From Paenibacillus timonensis (GTDB taxonomy: Bacteria; Bacillota; Bacilli; Paenibacillales; Paenibacillaceae), in NCBI RefSeq assembly GCF_009725205.1, contig NZ_WNZY01000008.1, forward strand, positions 159,835 to 223,834: 64,000 bases of DNA, given 5' to 3'. The position numbers and the translations under genes were made by a program. Below the pieces are notes generated by a model. The model was not told the origin of the DNA. It searched no databases and saw only the letters and a program-made list of their open reading frames with translations. Positions within the stretch are counted from its first letter, which is position 1. Each line of letters starts with the position of its first letter. Positions 8,047 through 16,068 of this stretch are shown here, piece after piece.

Positions 8047-8871
8047 TTATATCATCCAATGCTGCCATTCGGTTTGCTTGGCTTCCAGACCACCGAGCCA
8101 TTCCTTCGTCTTCCGGATCACTTGATGCTGGTGCTCGCCGGACGAGAACGTGTGATTGCCCTGAAAAATAATCTCTTTATCGCAGCGCCCCTCGGGCCGC
8201 ATCCAGAACACCTTTTGATACAAGAAGGCGTAATCTGCCGGAATCGTATCATCCGAAGTCCCATGCACCACAAATACGTCGCCGTTGAATTTCACCGCTT
8301 CCTGGAACGGCTGAAACTCGCCAAGTGAATCGAAGAAATTTGGCGTCAACCCAAACCCCAAATAATCCGCGGCCCCGTGCTTCACCGCCCGGTCATACAG
8401 CTCGCGCCCGGTGATTTTAACGATATCGCTGAACGGATAGCCAACGGCCGACCATAGGACAAGGTTCTTCACGCGCCGGTCGCGGTTCGCGGTCAAGAGT
8501 GCGATCATCCCGCCGAGGCTATGCCCGATTAGCGTCACCCGCGTCGGATCGATATCGAAAGCCTCGAGACCATAGTCCAGTACCGTCCGGGTCTGGGCGA
8601 TCATCGATTCGACGCCGTGCTCGCCGTAATTCCCGCTGCTCTCGCCGCAGCCGAGGTAATCGAAACGAAGCACAAGGAACCCGTCTGCCGCCAGTTCCCT
8701 TGCGGTCTTGACGAATAGACGATCGACGCCGATGCGACTGCCTACGAATCCGTGGCAGATGACGACTAGGGGAGCGCGGTTGCAGCGCCCCCCTTGTTTG
8801 TTCTCGGCCGGGTAATGTATGCTGGCCGCAAGCTGTTCTTCTCCATGATTGATGACGATCTGTCTTTCCAT
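8047..8871 (-). CDS. Alpha/beta hydrolase (acyl esterase/dienelactone-like)
   Basis: Cytosolic serine hydrolase of 274 aa with the alpha/beta-hydrolase fold. The oxyanion segment VVICHGFVGSR, the nucleophile elbow LIGHSLGGM (Ser near 139), an acid in VVHGTSDDTIP and a terminal His in FQGNHTFSS make a complete catalytic set. FLVLRFDYLGCGESSG is typical of acylglycerol-lipase or BAAT-like hydrolases. ATG 8871 is preceded by GGAGGAGACGGGGAT. Substrate cannot be told. The 145 bases upstream hold no further gene. Confidence 0.85.
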   Translation of the reverse strand: MERQIVINHGEEQLAASIHYPAENKQGGRCNRAPLVVICHGFVGSRIGVDRLFVKTARELAADGFLVLRFDYLGCGESSGNYGEHGVESMIAQTRTVLDYGLEAFDIDPTRVTLIGHSLGGMIALLTANRDRRVKNLVLWSAVGYPFSDIVKITGRELYDRAVKHGAADYLGFGLTPNFFDSLGEFQPFQEAVKFNGDVFVVHGTSDDTIPADYAFLYQKVFWMRPEGRCDKEIIFQGNHTFSSGEHQHQVIRKTKEWLGGLEAKQTEWQHWMI

Positions 8872-9016
8872 ATCCCCGTCTCCTCCCCGTACTCCGGCAA
8901 TGAATCGTATAGTTTAGCATTCCAGTAAAATCCGATAAGTTTAATGTGATTTAAGCTTATCTTATCATTACCGGAACCGGAGTGTCAATCGGATCGCCAA
9001 CGGGATGCACTAATCC

Positions 9017-9238
9017 CTATTCATAAGATTGACGGAAAAAAGAATGGGTCGTGACCCGGCCCTCCCAGTCTTTCATAAATTGGTGATTGCCCATATGACC
9101 TTCGTCGCAGGCCTCGTCATCTCCACACAACATGTCGCCATCCTCGGCGGTATCATTCGTCACGACTTCTTCCAGGCTGCCCCGAGAGTTGCTGTTCAGC
9201 AAATACCTCCGGGTCAGCTCCGATTCATATTTTCCCAC
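9017..9238 (-). CDS. Small acidic hypothetical protein (73 aa)
   Basis: Unrecognised acidic protein. The start is taken as GTG 9238 because GGGAGG lies 8 bases before it; a TTG 18 bases further up would overlap that ribosome site. GC-rich third positions support real coding. The middle contains a Cys pair in an acidic setting (MLCGDDEACDEGHMGNHQF) that could bind a metal, and the protein ends FFRQSYE. No signal peptide or membrane segment. It stands alone between the hydrolase and the DUF1129 gene. Confidence 0.5.
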   Translation of the reverse strand: MGKYESELTRRYLLNSNSRGSLEEVVTNDTAEDGDMLCGDDEACDEGHMGNHQFMKDWEGRVTTHSFFRQSYE

Positions 9239-9358
9239 TGGCTCTGCCTCCCGCAACTGATAAATGTACAGGCCGCTTCATGGCAACAGTTCTCACCTTT
9301 TTCGCCGACACCTGCCGTTGTACTTATGCTGTAGTTTTTGGAGGATCGGACGCTTTTT

Positions 9359-9376
9359 ATTCCTTGTTCAAGGAAT
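9359..9376. repeat. Perfect 8-bp-arm palindrome
   Basis: ATTCCTTG-TT-CAAGGAAT in the gap between two divergent genes (9238 minus, 9490 plus). Its position and symmetry suit an operator for a dimeric regulator, though a weak hairpin is also possible. Confidence 0.45.
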
Positions 9377-9429
9377 GTTCATAATCCATTAGTTCTGTTC
9401 CACTGCCGATTCAGCCCTGCCATGGTCCC

Positions 9430-9459
9430 TTGCGAATCGGACAAACTATGCAGTATACT
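9430..9459 (+). promoter_or_regulatory. Promoter of the DUF1129 gene
   Basis: TTGCGA (9430-9435), an 18-base spacer and TATACT (9454-9459) lie about 30 bases before the start codon at 9490. Confidence 0.5.
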
Positions 9460-9489
9460 ACGGAAGAAACTGGGAGGAGAGATACTACC

Positions 9490-10212
9490 ATGTATATCCA
9501 CGAAATGATCGGCGAGACAAAACGGTTGCGGCAGCAAATGACGCCGGATAACGAAGCGTATTTCGGGGAGATGGTCTTGTACTTCCGTTCCGGCGCAAGC
9601 TCGCTTACTGAAGCCAAAGGGGAAGAGATCCTGCTGGACCTGGCCCGGCAAATCGTCAAGAACCAAGCCAAGGGAGTCTCGGCGACAGAACTTTTCGGAG
9701 CCGATCCGAAGGCGTATTGCGCGGAGATGGAAGAGGATGTGCAGAGACGGAAGCCCCGGACCCTGAAGGACAAAATCAAATATTATACGATGATTCCCTG
9801 GGTAGCCTTGACCTGGGTCTTCTTTATTTATATGATCACCGGGTTTTTCAGCAAATGGTTTGGCGGAGAACTGGAATATACGCAGATCAGCAGCTCCTCG
9901 CTGCTGATCATCGCCGGCTTGTCGATCGTGCTCATCGAACTGGTCACCCGCTTCTTGGGCAACAGCTCCAAAGCTGCGGACGGCAAGGAGAAATCCGGAA
10001 CACCGGGAGCTGGGCCTTCCTCCGGCCCCGGGGGATTCAATCTCCGGGCATTCGGTACTTATATCGCTGTAGCTGCCGTTCTGATCATCGTTGGCACCTT
10101 GCTGAACCGGATCATGCCGGCCTTCACCGTATCCCCTTGGGATAGCCTGATCGTATTTGTAGTAGGATTGGCCGGGCAAATCTTCTTCTTCGGACGCCGC
10201 TCGAAGAGTTAA
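9490..10212 (+). CDS. DUF1129 family membrane protein
   Basis: Protein of 240 aa in the DUF1129 family. A soluble helical N-terminal part (residues 1-90, with Mg-like charge pattern EAKGEEILLDLARQIVKNQAKG) precedes four membrane helices in two pairs, separated by a Gly/Ser/Pro loop (SGTPGAGPSSGPGG). ATG 9490 was chosen because GGGAGGAGAG precedes it; an ATG at 9430 coincides with the -35 element and cannot be the start. Function unknown. A strong terminator follows directly. Confidence 0.75.
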   Translation: MYIHEMIGETKRLRQQMTPDNEAYFGEMVLYFRSGASSLTEAKGEEILLDLARQIVKNQAKGVSATELFGADPKAYCAEMEEDVQRRKPRTLKDKIKYYTMIPWVALTWVFFIYMITGFFSKWFGGELEYTQISSSSLLIIAGLSIVLIELVTRFLGNSSKAADGKEKSGTPGAGPSSGPGGFNLRAFGTYIAVAAVLIIVGTLLNRIMPAFTVSPWDSLIVFVVGLAGQIFFFGRRSKS

Positions 10213-10219
10213 TCCATTC

Positions 10220-10277
10220 AAAAAACCGCAGAGTCCGCCCCCTTCAAGGAAGGAAGGCGCGACCTCTGCGGTTTTTT
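10220..10277. terminator. Bidirectional terminator
   Basis: AAAAAACCGCAGAG (10220-10233) pairs with CTCTGCGGTTTTTT (10264-10277). It ends the DUF1129 gene on the plus strand and the two-transporter operon on the minus strand. Confidence 0.85.
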
Positions 10278-10286
10278 CGTGAGATC

Positions 10287-11045
10287 TTAGATTTGGACCC
10301 GTTTACGGAGCAGATAAGAGATGACGTAAATCATCAGGCCAGCCAGAACAACCTCGAACAGGAGCGGACCGAGAGACATGAAGTTCACCGCTTCCGCGGT
10401 TCCCGTACGGATCTCCTCCGAGGTTCCAATACGAATCGTTCCGTAATTCAGCATCGTCGTATCATTCCCTCCAAAGAGCAGGCTTTCCAGCCAAGAGATC
10501 CCGTTTTGGATCAAGAAAAAGGAGATAATGCCGACCCATGTTCCAGCTTTGCCCTGAATGCTCACGCTGGCGCCAATCGTGATGGAGATAAAAATCGTTA
10601 GGATCAGCAGCGTATACACCCAGATGATACTTAAGACCATCAAGATCACGTCCTTCACGCCAACCAACTCGATGCTCACGAAATCGATGGGAACCTGAGC
10701 CAGCGAAAGATACAACGCCGCATGTGCCCCGATAATGACCACGATCATCAGCGCCACAAGCCAGCTGAACAGCAGCGAGGACAAGATCGTCCAGATGGGA
10801 TGCAGCGGGAGCAACCGACGATGATACGCCTTAATGCTGCTTGCGAACGTTTTGCATGCCTGGACGATCATGATGATTGCGGCCGTAAGATAAAGCACGA
10901 TGGTTAAGACGAAGATGGCTTCTGGATCCCAATGGCGAAGATTACCCGCAATCGATAGCAAGCCTTGCACGATCACCAAGACAGCGGCCAGCCCCAACAA
11001 GGTATTGGCATTTTGCTTGATATCGTACTTCAATAGTTTCATCAT
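10287..11045 (-). CDS. ABC-2 type transporter permease (second system)
   Basis: Integral membrane subunit of 252 aa with six hydrophobic segments and no enzymatic motif, as in ABC-2 permeases of the YtrC/D kind. It starts 4 bases inside the end of the ATPase gene 11042-11740 (ATGA overlap), so the pair is translationally coupled and should form one exporter or sensor-type transporter. It is the last gene of a five-gene operon. The substrate is unknown; YtrA-type operons in B. subtilis respond to cell-wall antibiotics. Confidence 0.8.
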   Translation of the reverse strand: MMKLLKYDIKQNANTLLGLAAVLVIVQGLLSIAGNLRHWDPEAIFVLTIVLYLTAAIIMIVQACKTFASSIKAYHRRLLPLHPIWTILSSLLFSWLVALMIVVIIGAHAALYLSLAQVPIDFVSIELVGVKDVILMVLSIIWVYTLLILTIFISITIGASVSIQGKAGTWVGIISFFLIQNGISWLESLLFGGNDTTMLNYGTIRIGTSEEIRTGTAEAVNFMSLGPLLFEVVLAGLMIYVISYLLRKRVQI

Positions 11046-11740
11046 TCTGCAAACACCTCTCTGAACATGTCATCGACGCTTTTGCCATATTGGATCCGCA
11101 AGTTTTCCACTTCCTCCTGCATGACAACCTCGCCGCCCCGGATAAAAATCACCTCATCGAAAATCCGCTCGATATCCCGCACGAGGTGGGTGGAAATCAC
11201 CAGGCTGCTCTCCTCATTATAGAACTCCACGATGGCGTCCAAAATTTTGGCCCTGGCCACCGGGTCCACCCCGCCGATCGGTTCGTCGAGCAAATACAGT
11301 TTCGCATTTCTCGACAACGTCAGCGTCAGTTGAAGCCGCTCGTTCATGCCCTTGGATAGGGCGTTGATCTTTTCCTTCTCATGCAAGTTCATGAAGTCCA
11401 GCATCATACGAGCCTTCTGCTCATCGAAATCCGGGTAGAAATCCCGGTAAAATCCCACGGCGTCCCGTACTTTCATCCAGGATTCCGTTAGAGGACGATC
11501 GGGCATAAATGACACCAGCGATTTGGTCGCTAACCCTACGGGGGTTCCGTCTACCGTGATTTTACCGCCAGAGGGGTGGATCAGGCCGGCGGCGATTTTC
11601 ATCAACGTGCTTTTTCCGCTGCCGTTCGTGCCGAGCAGGCCGACGATCTTCCCTTTACCGATGCTGAAGGACACCCCGTGCAACGCTTTTTTGCTGCCAT
11701 ACGATTTCGATACGCCTTGCACTTCCAATAATTGTTCCAT
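11042..11740 (-). CDS. ABC transporter ATPase (second system)
   Basis: ATP-binding subunit of 232 aa. Walker A GLLGTNGSGKST is near residue 35, the signature motif is the variant LSKGMNERLQL, Walker B is LYLLDEPIGGVD, and the switch His is in VISTHLVRD. The LSKGM signature and GGVDP after Walker B are typical of the YtrB-like branch that pairs with GntR/YtrA regulators. Start ATG 11740 is 18 bases after the GntR gene and is preceded by GGAGGAGGG. Confidence 0.88.
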   Translation of the reverse strand: MEQLLEVQGVSKSYGSKKALHGVSFSIGKGKIVGLLGTNGSGKSTLMKIAAGLIHPSGGKITVDGTPVGLATKSLVSFMPDRPLTESWMKVRDAVGFYRDFYPDFDEQKARMMLDFMNLHEKEKINALSKGMNERLQLTLTLSRNAKLYLLDEPIGGVDPVARAKILDAIVEFYNEESSLVISTHLVRDIERIFDEVIFIRGGEVVMQEEVENLRIQYGKSVDDMFREVFAE

Positions 11741-11758
11741 TGCTGGTTGCCCTCCTCC

Positions 11759-12133
11759 CTAGTGATGATCGTCCGATTTCATAGCGTCAGCGACCAGCGC
11801 TGCAATATCTTGATTGGTAAAACCCAGCTCCTGCATTCCCCCAATAAAACGGTCAAGCAGTTCCCCGGCCATTTCTTTTTTAATATTCATAATTTTCGAT
11901 TCCTCACTTGTCACGTATCTTCCGAGTCCCCGTTTCGTTTCCACGACGGTTTCACGCTCCAATTCCTGAAAAGTCCGCTGCACGGTATTCGGGTTGATCT
12001 GCAGCTCAGCTGCAAGTTCGCGTACGGATGGGATTTTATCGCCGGCCTTCAATCTGCCGGTGACGATTTCTCTTTTTAAATAGTTCATAATTTGCAGATA
12101 GATCGGCAGATTATTGTCAAATTCGATGCTCAC
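11759..12133 (-). CDS. GntR/YtrA-family transcriptional repressor
   Basis: Regulator of 124 aa: an N-terminal winged helix of the GntR family (IVTGRLKAGDKIPSVRELAAELQINPNTVQRTFQELE) and a short C-terminal dimerisation tail, which defines the YtrA subfamily. It is the middle gene of five, between a first and a second ABC-2 system. The only good palindromic operator I see in the locus is at the promoter near 13985, upstream of all five genes, so autoregulation of the whole operon is likely. YtrA family members usually repress exporters that answer cell-envelope stress; the inducer here is unknown. Confidence 0.85.
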   Translation of the reverse strand: MSIEFDNNLPIYLQIMNYLKREIVTGRLKAGDKIPSVRELAAELQINPNTVQRTFQELERETVVETKRGLGRYVTSEESKIMNIKKEMAGELLDRFIGGMQELGFTNQDIAALVADAMKSDDHH

Positions 12134-12180
12134 CTTTCATGGCTCCTTTCCGCCGGATGTCGCTAACGTGAATCATTCGG

Positions 12181-12939
12181 TCAAGCGACATCTCGTTTTT
12201 TAAACGTAACAAAGCTGACTGCGAGAAACAAGACTAAATAAGCGGCGATCACCACGGAGGAAAAGGTCAACGTCATGCCGGGCATCGGTGGATTCCCATT
12301 CGTGTAAACCGACAAATCGGCGTTAGCAAAGATCAAGTATTTTGCGAACTCATATCTCGAAAGCAAGACGACAACCAATTCCTCCAGGACAACGAGGAAC
12401 ATCCCGATGCCGATCGTCGCTCCCGATGAACGCATTAAGATGCTGGCAAGGAAAGTGATCGTAACATAGACGAGCGTATAAATGACTTGATATAAGGCTC
12501 CACTTAGGACATCGTTCCAGCTGGTCTCCTGCGAACCGCCGAATCCGAATACCAGCCCTCCGCCGAGCAGGGCTATCGCAAGCGTAAAGACGAAGATCGA
12601 CAAAATAAACAACAGCACGGCTACGTATTTGGAGGCTAAAATCCGGCTGCGGCTTTGCGAGCGGATCAGCAGCAGCTTGATGGTTCCGAGACTGTGCTCC
12701 TTCGCCACGATGCCCGCCGTACAGATGATAACCAGCAAAGTAAGCATTTGACCTAAACCGTTTCTGGATATCGCCATCCCGGCAAATTCAAGGAACGACG
12801 GCAACTGATCCGAGTAATTGTACATCATATATAGCATCCCGGCGATAAACGCGGCAATTAGTACATAGGGGACTAGAAAGCTGCGTTTCTTGGACATCTT
12901 CAGCCATTCGTTAACGACAAGCTTGGTAAAACTACGCAA
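12181..12939 (-). CDS. ABC-2 type transporter permease (first system)
   Basis: Membrane subunit of 252 aa with six hydrophobic segments. The N-terminal pattern (LVVNEWLKMSKKRSFLVPYVLI) and central AKEHSLGTIKLLLIRSQSRSRILASKY are typical ABC-2 permease features, the latter being the conserved cytoplasmic coupling region. It overlaps the end of its ATPase gene by 8 bases, giving tight coupling. A gap of 47 bases separates it from the GntR gene downstream. Confidence 0.85.
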   Translation of the reverse strand: MRSFTKLVVNEWLKMSKKRSFLVPYVLIAAFIAGMLYMMYNYSDQLPSFLEFAGMAISRNGLGQMLTLLVIICTAGIVAKEHSLGTIKLLLIRSQSRSRILASKYVAVLLFILSIFVFTLAIALLGGGLVFGFGGSQETSWNDVLSGALYQVIYTLVYVTITFLASILMRSSGATIGIGMFLVVLEELVVVLLSRYEFAKYLIFANADLSVYTNGNPPMPGMTLTFSSVVIAAYLVLFLAVSFVTFKKRDVA

Positions 12940-13933
12940 TTTGGTTTCCTCCCGTCCATTTCAGGAATTCATCTTCCAGCGACGCTTTGACTTCCTCGAT
13001 CCGGTAAATCGCGATCCCTTCGCTGCCCAGCGCGCCAACTACGCGCGGAATGTAACTGTCGCGAACCGAGATCGTGACCTCTCCCCGTTCCGGAGATACT
13101 CCCATCATACGGATTTCTTCCATCCGAACGAGTCTAGCCTTCGCGGCTTCCGTATCGCCCACCCGGAACGTCACGTTCACCCGTTCCTCCGCCTTCTCCG
13201 CTGCTTCGCCGAGAGTACGTTCCGTCACGAGCTTCCCTTCCTGAATGACGACCACGCGGCTGCACATCAGCTCCATCTCCGCCAGCAAGTGGCTGGACAC
13301 GAGGACGGCAATGCCCTCCTCGGAGGCGATGCGCTTGAGATAGTCACGCATTTCCCGGATCCCCGCGGGATCCAGTCCGTTCGTCGGCTCATCGAGAATC
13401 AGGATCGACGGACGATGCAGCAAGGCCTGCGCGATGCCGAGCCGTTGACGCATGCCTAGCGAGTAAGCCTTCACGCGTTTGTTCATCGCCTTCTCCAAGC
13501 CGACCAGTCGGGTAACCTCTTGAATCCGCTCTTCCGTGATCCCTTCGCTCATCCGCTGATATTGCTTCAGATTATCGTACCCTGTCATATACGGGTAGAA
13601 CTCCGGATTCTCAATGATCGCGCCAACGTGGGCGATCGCTTTGGCGAAATGCTGCCGGACGCTGACGCCCTTCACTTGAACGTCGCCCTCCGTCATGCCG
13701 ATCAGGCCGACGATCATGCGGATCGTTGTTGTTTTCCCGGCCCCGTTTGGTCCCAACAAACCCACGATTTCTCCCCGTCGAATATCAAAAGACAGCTTAT
13801 CGACGATCGGTTTGTTGCCGATTCTTTTCGTAACCTGCTTTACTGATAACACGACCGGTTCCCGTCCCGGCAGGTTACCCGCCGCGTCTAATCCAGGCAC
13901 GGTGTTTTCCATATGCTGAAACTGCGCGTTCAT
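12932..13933 (-). CDS. ABC transporter ATPase (first system)
   Basis: ATP-binding subunit of 333 aa with Walker A GLLGPNGAGKTT, Q-loop region IENPEFYPYMTGYDNL, signature YSLGMRQRLGIA, Walker B ILILDEPTNGLDP and switch His in VLVSSHLLAEME. The C-terminal 90 residues form an extension seen in BcrA-like ATPases of peptide-antibiotic exporters. ATG 13933 is chosen because AAGGAG precedes it by 8 bases; a GTG 9 bases upstream would overlap that site. It is the first gene of the operon whose promoter lies at 13971-13999. Confidence 0.88.
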   Translation of the reverse strand: MNAQFQHMENTVPGLDAAGNLPGREPVVLSVKQVTKRIGNKPIVDKLSFDIRRGEIVGLLGPNGAGKTTTIRMIVGLIGMTEGDVQVKGVSVRQHFAKAIAHVGAIIENPEFYPYMTGYDNLKQYQRMSEGITEERIQEVTRLVGLEKAMNKRVKAYSLGMRQRLGIAQALLHRPSILILDEPTNGLDPAGIREMRDYLKRIASEEGIAVLVSSHLLAEMELMCSRVVVIQEGKLVTERTLGEAAEKAEERVNVTFRVGDTEAAKARLVRMEEIRMMGVSPERGEVTISVRDSYIPRVVGALGSEGIAIYRIEEVKASLEDEFLKWTGGNQIA

Positions 13934-13970
13934 TCCATTCACTCCTTCAATGTATCGGTGTCATAGTTAA

Positions 13971-13999
13971 ATAGTACACTAGTGTGTTGGTATTGTAAA
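13971..13999 (-). promoter_or_regulatory. Promoter and putative GntR/YtrA operator of the ABC operon
   Basis: On the minus strand TTTACA (13999-13994), a 17-base spacer and TACTAT (13976-13971). A perfect palindrome ACACTAGTGT (13976-13985) overlaps the spacer and the -10, ideal for repression. The AGTAC/GTGT core resembles sites of YtrA-type repressors. It is the only such site in front of the five genes. Confidence 0.65.
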
Positions 14000-14054
14000 G
14001 CCTAATTTCAAAAATATTCAGGGCGAGCCTCTGATTCGGCAATCTCCGTCAGCG

Positions 14055-14239
14055 CTAACGGAACGTCGTGACGTTATTTTCAATTTCCCGCGTGGTTTCC
14101 CAAGCTAACGGAACGAGGTGACCTTATGGGGTACAAAACCGTCATAACCACCGCGATTCGAACCATATAACGCCTCTGAGTTCCGTTAGAAATCGGCGAG
14201 GGCATTTTCCTCGCAAATAAGGTCTCTACGTTCCGTTAC
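14055..14239. repeat. Four-unit inverted 25-nt array, copy 1
   Basis: Four 25-nt units at 14055-14079 (+), 14105-14129 (+), 14165-14189 (-) and 14215-14239 (-), so unit starts are at offsets 0, 50, 110 and 160. Every unit read in its own direction opens CTAACGGAAC or GTAACGGAAC; the far end is TTATTT or a variant. The 25-base gaps are less conserved. It lies between the ilvA terminator and the ABC operon promoter. Confidence 0.85.
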
Positions 14240-14256
14240 GCACGAAGCTGCACACC

Positions 14257-14292
14257 AAAAAAGCCCTCCTCGACTTCTGTCGAAGAGGGCTT
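14257..14292 (-). terminator. ilvA terminator
   Basis: Minus-strand AAGCCCTC...GAGGGCTT stem with an inner TCGAC/GTCGA pairing, followed by TTTTTT. It lies 27 bases after the ilvA stop. Confidence 0.85.
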
Positions 14293-14318
14293 CTCGCCAT
14301 ACTATTTTTTGCTAAAAC

Positions 14319-15581
14319 TCAAATCAGCAAATTAAACAAATTCAAATCCCGGTTGAGCTCGGTATAGGCGATCCCTTTGGCGGTCATGCGGCCAACCAGC
14401 CCTTCGTAATCCGCTTTGTCGCTCAGCTCGATGCCCACCAAAGCGGGACCGTTCTCCTTATTATGCTTCTTGGTATACTCGAACCGCGCAATGTCGTCGT
14501 TGGGACCCAGCACCTCTTCAAGGAACTCGCGCAGCGCTCCGGCACGTTGCGGGAAGTTGATCAGGAAGTAGTGCTTCAACCCTTCGTAAATCAACGAACG
14601 TTCCTTCATCTCCTGCATCCGGTCGATGTCGTTGTTACCTCCGCTGATCACGCAAACGACCGTCTTCCCACGAATCTGATCGCGGTACATATCCAGCGCG
14701 GATACCGGCAACGCCCCGGCCGGCTCCACGACGATGGCGCTGTCATTGTACAGCTCCAGAATCGTTGTACATGCTTTGCCCTCCGGTACTTGGACGATGT
14801 CATCCAGAATGTCCGCGCAAATTTCGTAATTCAAGTCGCCAACCCGTTTGACCGCGGCTCCGTCGACGAACTTATCGATCGATTCCAGCGTCACCACTTG
14901 CTTCTGCTTCAAAGCTTCCGTCATGGAAGCCGCACCGGACGGTTCAACCCCGATGACCTTCGTCTCCGGGCTAACCGTCTTGAAATACGTTCCTACACCG
15001 GATACCAACCCGCCGCCGCCAATGGTCACAAAGACGTAATCAGCCGGTGCCGTCAAACTTTCCATAATCTCCATACCAATCGTCCCGTTCCCCGCGACGA
15101 TCTTCGGATCGTCAAACGGATGAATGAACGTCATGCCGCCTTCCCGGCAAGCTTTCATCGCCTCCGCATAAGCATCATCGTAAGTGTCGCCGATCAGAAC
15201 TACCTCCACATGTTCCCCGCCAAATCGTTTGACTTGCTTGACCTTCTGGTTCGGCGTCGTGCTTGGCATATAGATCTTCCCTTGAATCCCTAGCGCGTTG
15301 CAAGAAAATGCCACGCCCTGCGCATGGTTACCGGCGCTCGCGCATACGATACCCTTCTCCAGATCCTCGGGCTGCAGGCTGCGAATCATGTTATACGCCC
15401 CACGGATTTTGAAGGAGCGAACAACCTGCAGATCCTCTCTTTTTAGATAAACGCTGCATTCGTATTTGGCTGATAAGGTCGCATCGAGCTGAAGCGGCGT
15501 CCGGATCACCACTTCCTTCAGTACGTGATGCGCTTTGACGATGTCTTCCATGCCTACCGTTTGTCGTTCCGCCTGATTCAT
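14319..15581 (-). CDS. ilvA: Threonine ammonia-lyase (threonine deaminase)
   Basis: PLP enzyme (420 aa) converting L-threonine to 2-oxobutanoate and ammonia, first step of isoleucine synthesis. The PLP lysine is in VRSFKIRGAYNM near residue 58, the phosphate-binding Gly loop is VFVTIGGGGLVSG, and SAGNHAQGVA is conserved. Residues about 335-420 form one ACT-like regulatory domain (HYFLINFPQRAGALREFLEEVL), as in the shorter Bacillus-type IlvA. Start ATG 15581 has GAGGAG 7 bases upstream. No other branched-chain gene is near and no T-box is seen in the short leader, so the promoter is unresolved. Confidence 0.93.
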   Translation of the reverse strand: MNQAERQTVGMEDIVKAHHVLKEVVIRTPLQLDATLSAKYECSVYLKREDLQVVRSFKIRGAYNMIRSLQPEDLEKGIVCASAGNHAQGVAFSCNALGIQGKIYMPSTTPNQKVKQVKRFGGEHVEVVLIGDTYDDAYAEAMKACREGGMTFIHPFDDPKIVAGNGTIGMEIMESLTAPADYVFVTIGGGGLVSGVGTYFKTVSPETKVIGVEPSGAASMTEALKQKQVVTLESIDKFVDGAAVKRVGDLNYEICADILDDIVQVPEGKACTTILELYNDSAIVVEPAGALPVSALDMYRDQIRGKTVVCVISGGNNDIDRMQEMKERSLIYEGLKHYFLINFPQRAGALREFLEEVLGPNDDIARFEYTKKHNKENGPALVGIELSDKADYEGLVGRMTAKGIAYTELNRDLNLFNLLI

Positions 15582-15670
15582 CTATTTCTCCTCGCTTTAA
15601 CTCAGTTCTCTCATTCTATTAAAGTTACACCTGAAACCGCCTCCGGTTCAAGTTATTTTGCACGGCGTCA

Positions 15671-15712
15671 GGCAAACGCCCCTCCAACGGGAAACATCCC
15701 GCTTTGGAAGGG
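15671..15712 (-). terminator. Hairpin after the 77-aa gene
   Basis: Minus-strand stem-loop of CGCCC/GGGCG, TCCAA/TTGGA and CGGGA/TCCCG in series with a short TTT tail. It is probably the terminator of the small gene upstream, though its U-run is weak. Confidence 0.6.
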
Positions 15713-15719
15713 CGCCTGG

Positions 15720-15953
15720 TTAACCTTCTTTTTTCGCTTTTTTGTGTAATAAGCGGTCATCGGTATGGCCTTTGGAGTTTTTCTCTTGGGAGAGCTCGCT
15801 CAGTTCCCATTCCATCGTGCCGTACACCGGGTCGGAAGGGAATTCCTCGCCCTTTTGCAAATATTCCTCGCGTCCCAGTTCGTCCCGGTATACGCCGTCG
15901 ACTTCCACTTCTTCGCGTGAAACCGGTAGCATTTCCTTCATTTTGTCGCTCAT
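15720..15953 (-). CDS. Small conserved-looking hypothetical protein (77 aa)
   Basis: Hydrophilic, charge-rich protein without signal or membrane segment. ATG 15953 follows GAGGCGG by 7 bases; an upstream in-frame ATG at 16007 lacks a ribosome site. The segment VDGVYRDELGREEYLQKGEEFPSDPVYGTMEWEL faintly recalls YjzC-like small proteins, which have a Gly-x-Tyr and a Gly-Glu-x-Phe-Pro block, but this link is weak. The C terminus is Lys-rich (HKKAKKEG). Monocistronic, with its own hairpin downstream. Confidence 0.6.
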   Translation of the reverse strand: MSDKMKEMLPVSREEVEVDGVYRDELGREEYLQKGEEFPSDPVYGTMEWELSELSQEKNSKGHTDDRLLHKKAKKEG

Positions 15954-16068
15954 GGTGATGCCGCCTCCCGATAGAGAATTGCGGGGAATCCGTTGATCGA
16001 TCCCCAATATCCCTTAACATGCACGAATCGGAAGCGGATTATCCTTGTCTGGTACCCTAGCTAATGAT

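Noticed and set aside
14055..14239. CRISPR array
   Set aside because: 25-nt repeats with 25-nt gaps look CRISPR-like, but there are only two units per orientation, the last two are inverted, the repeats are degenerate, and no cas genes are present.
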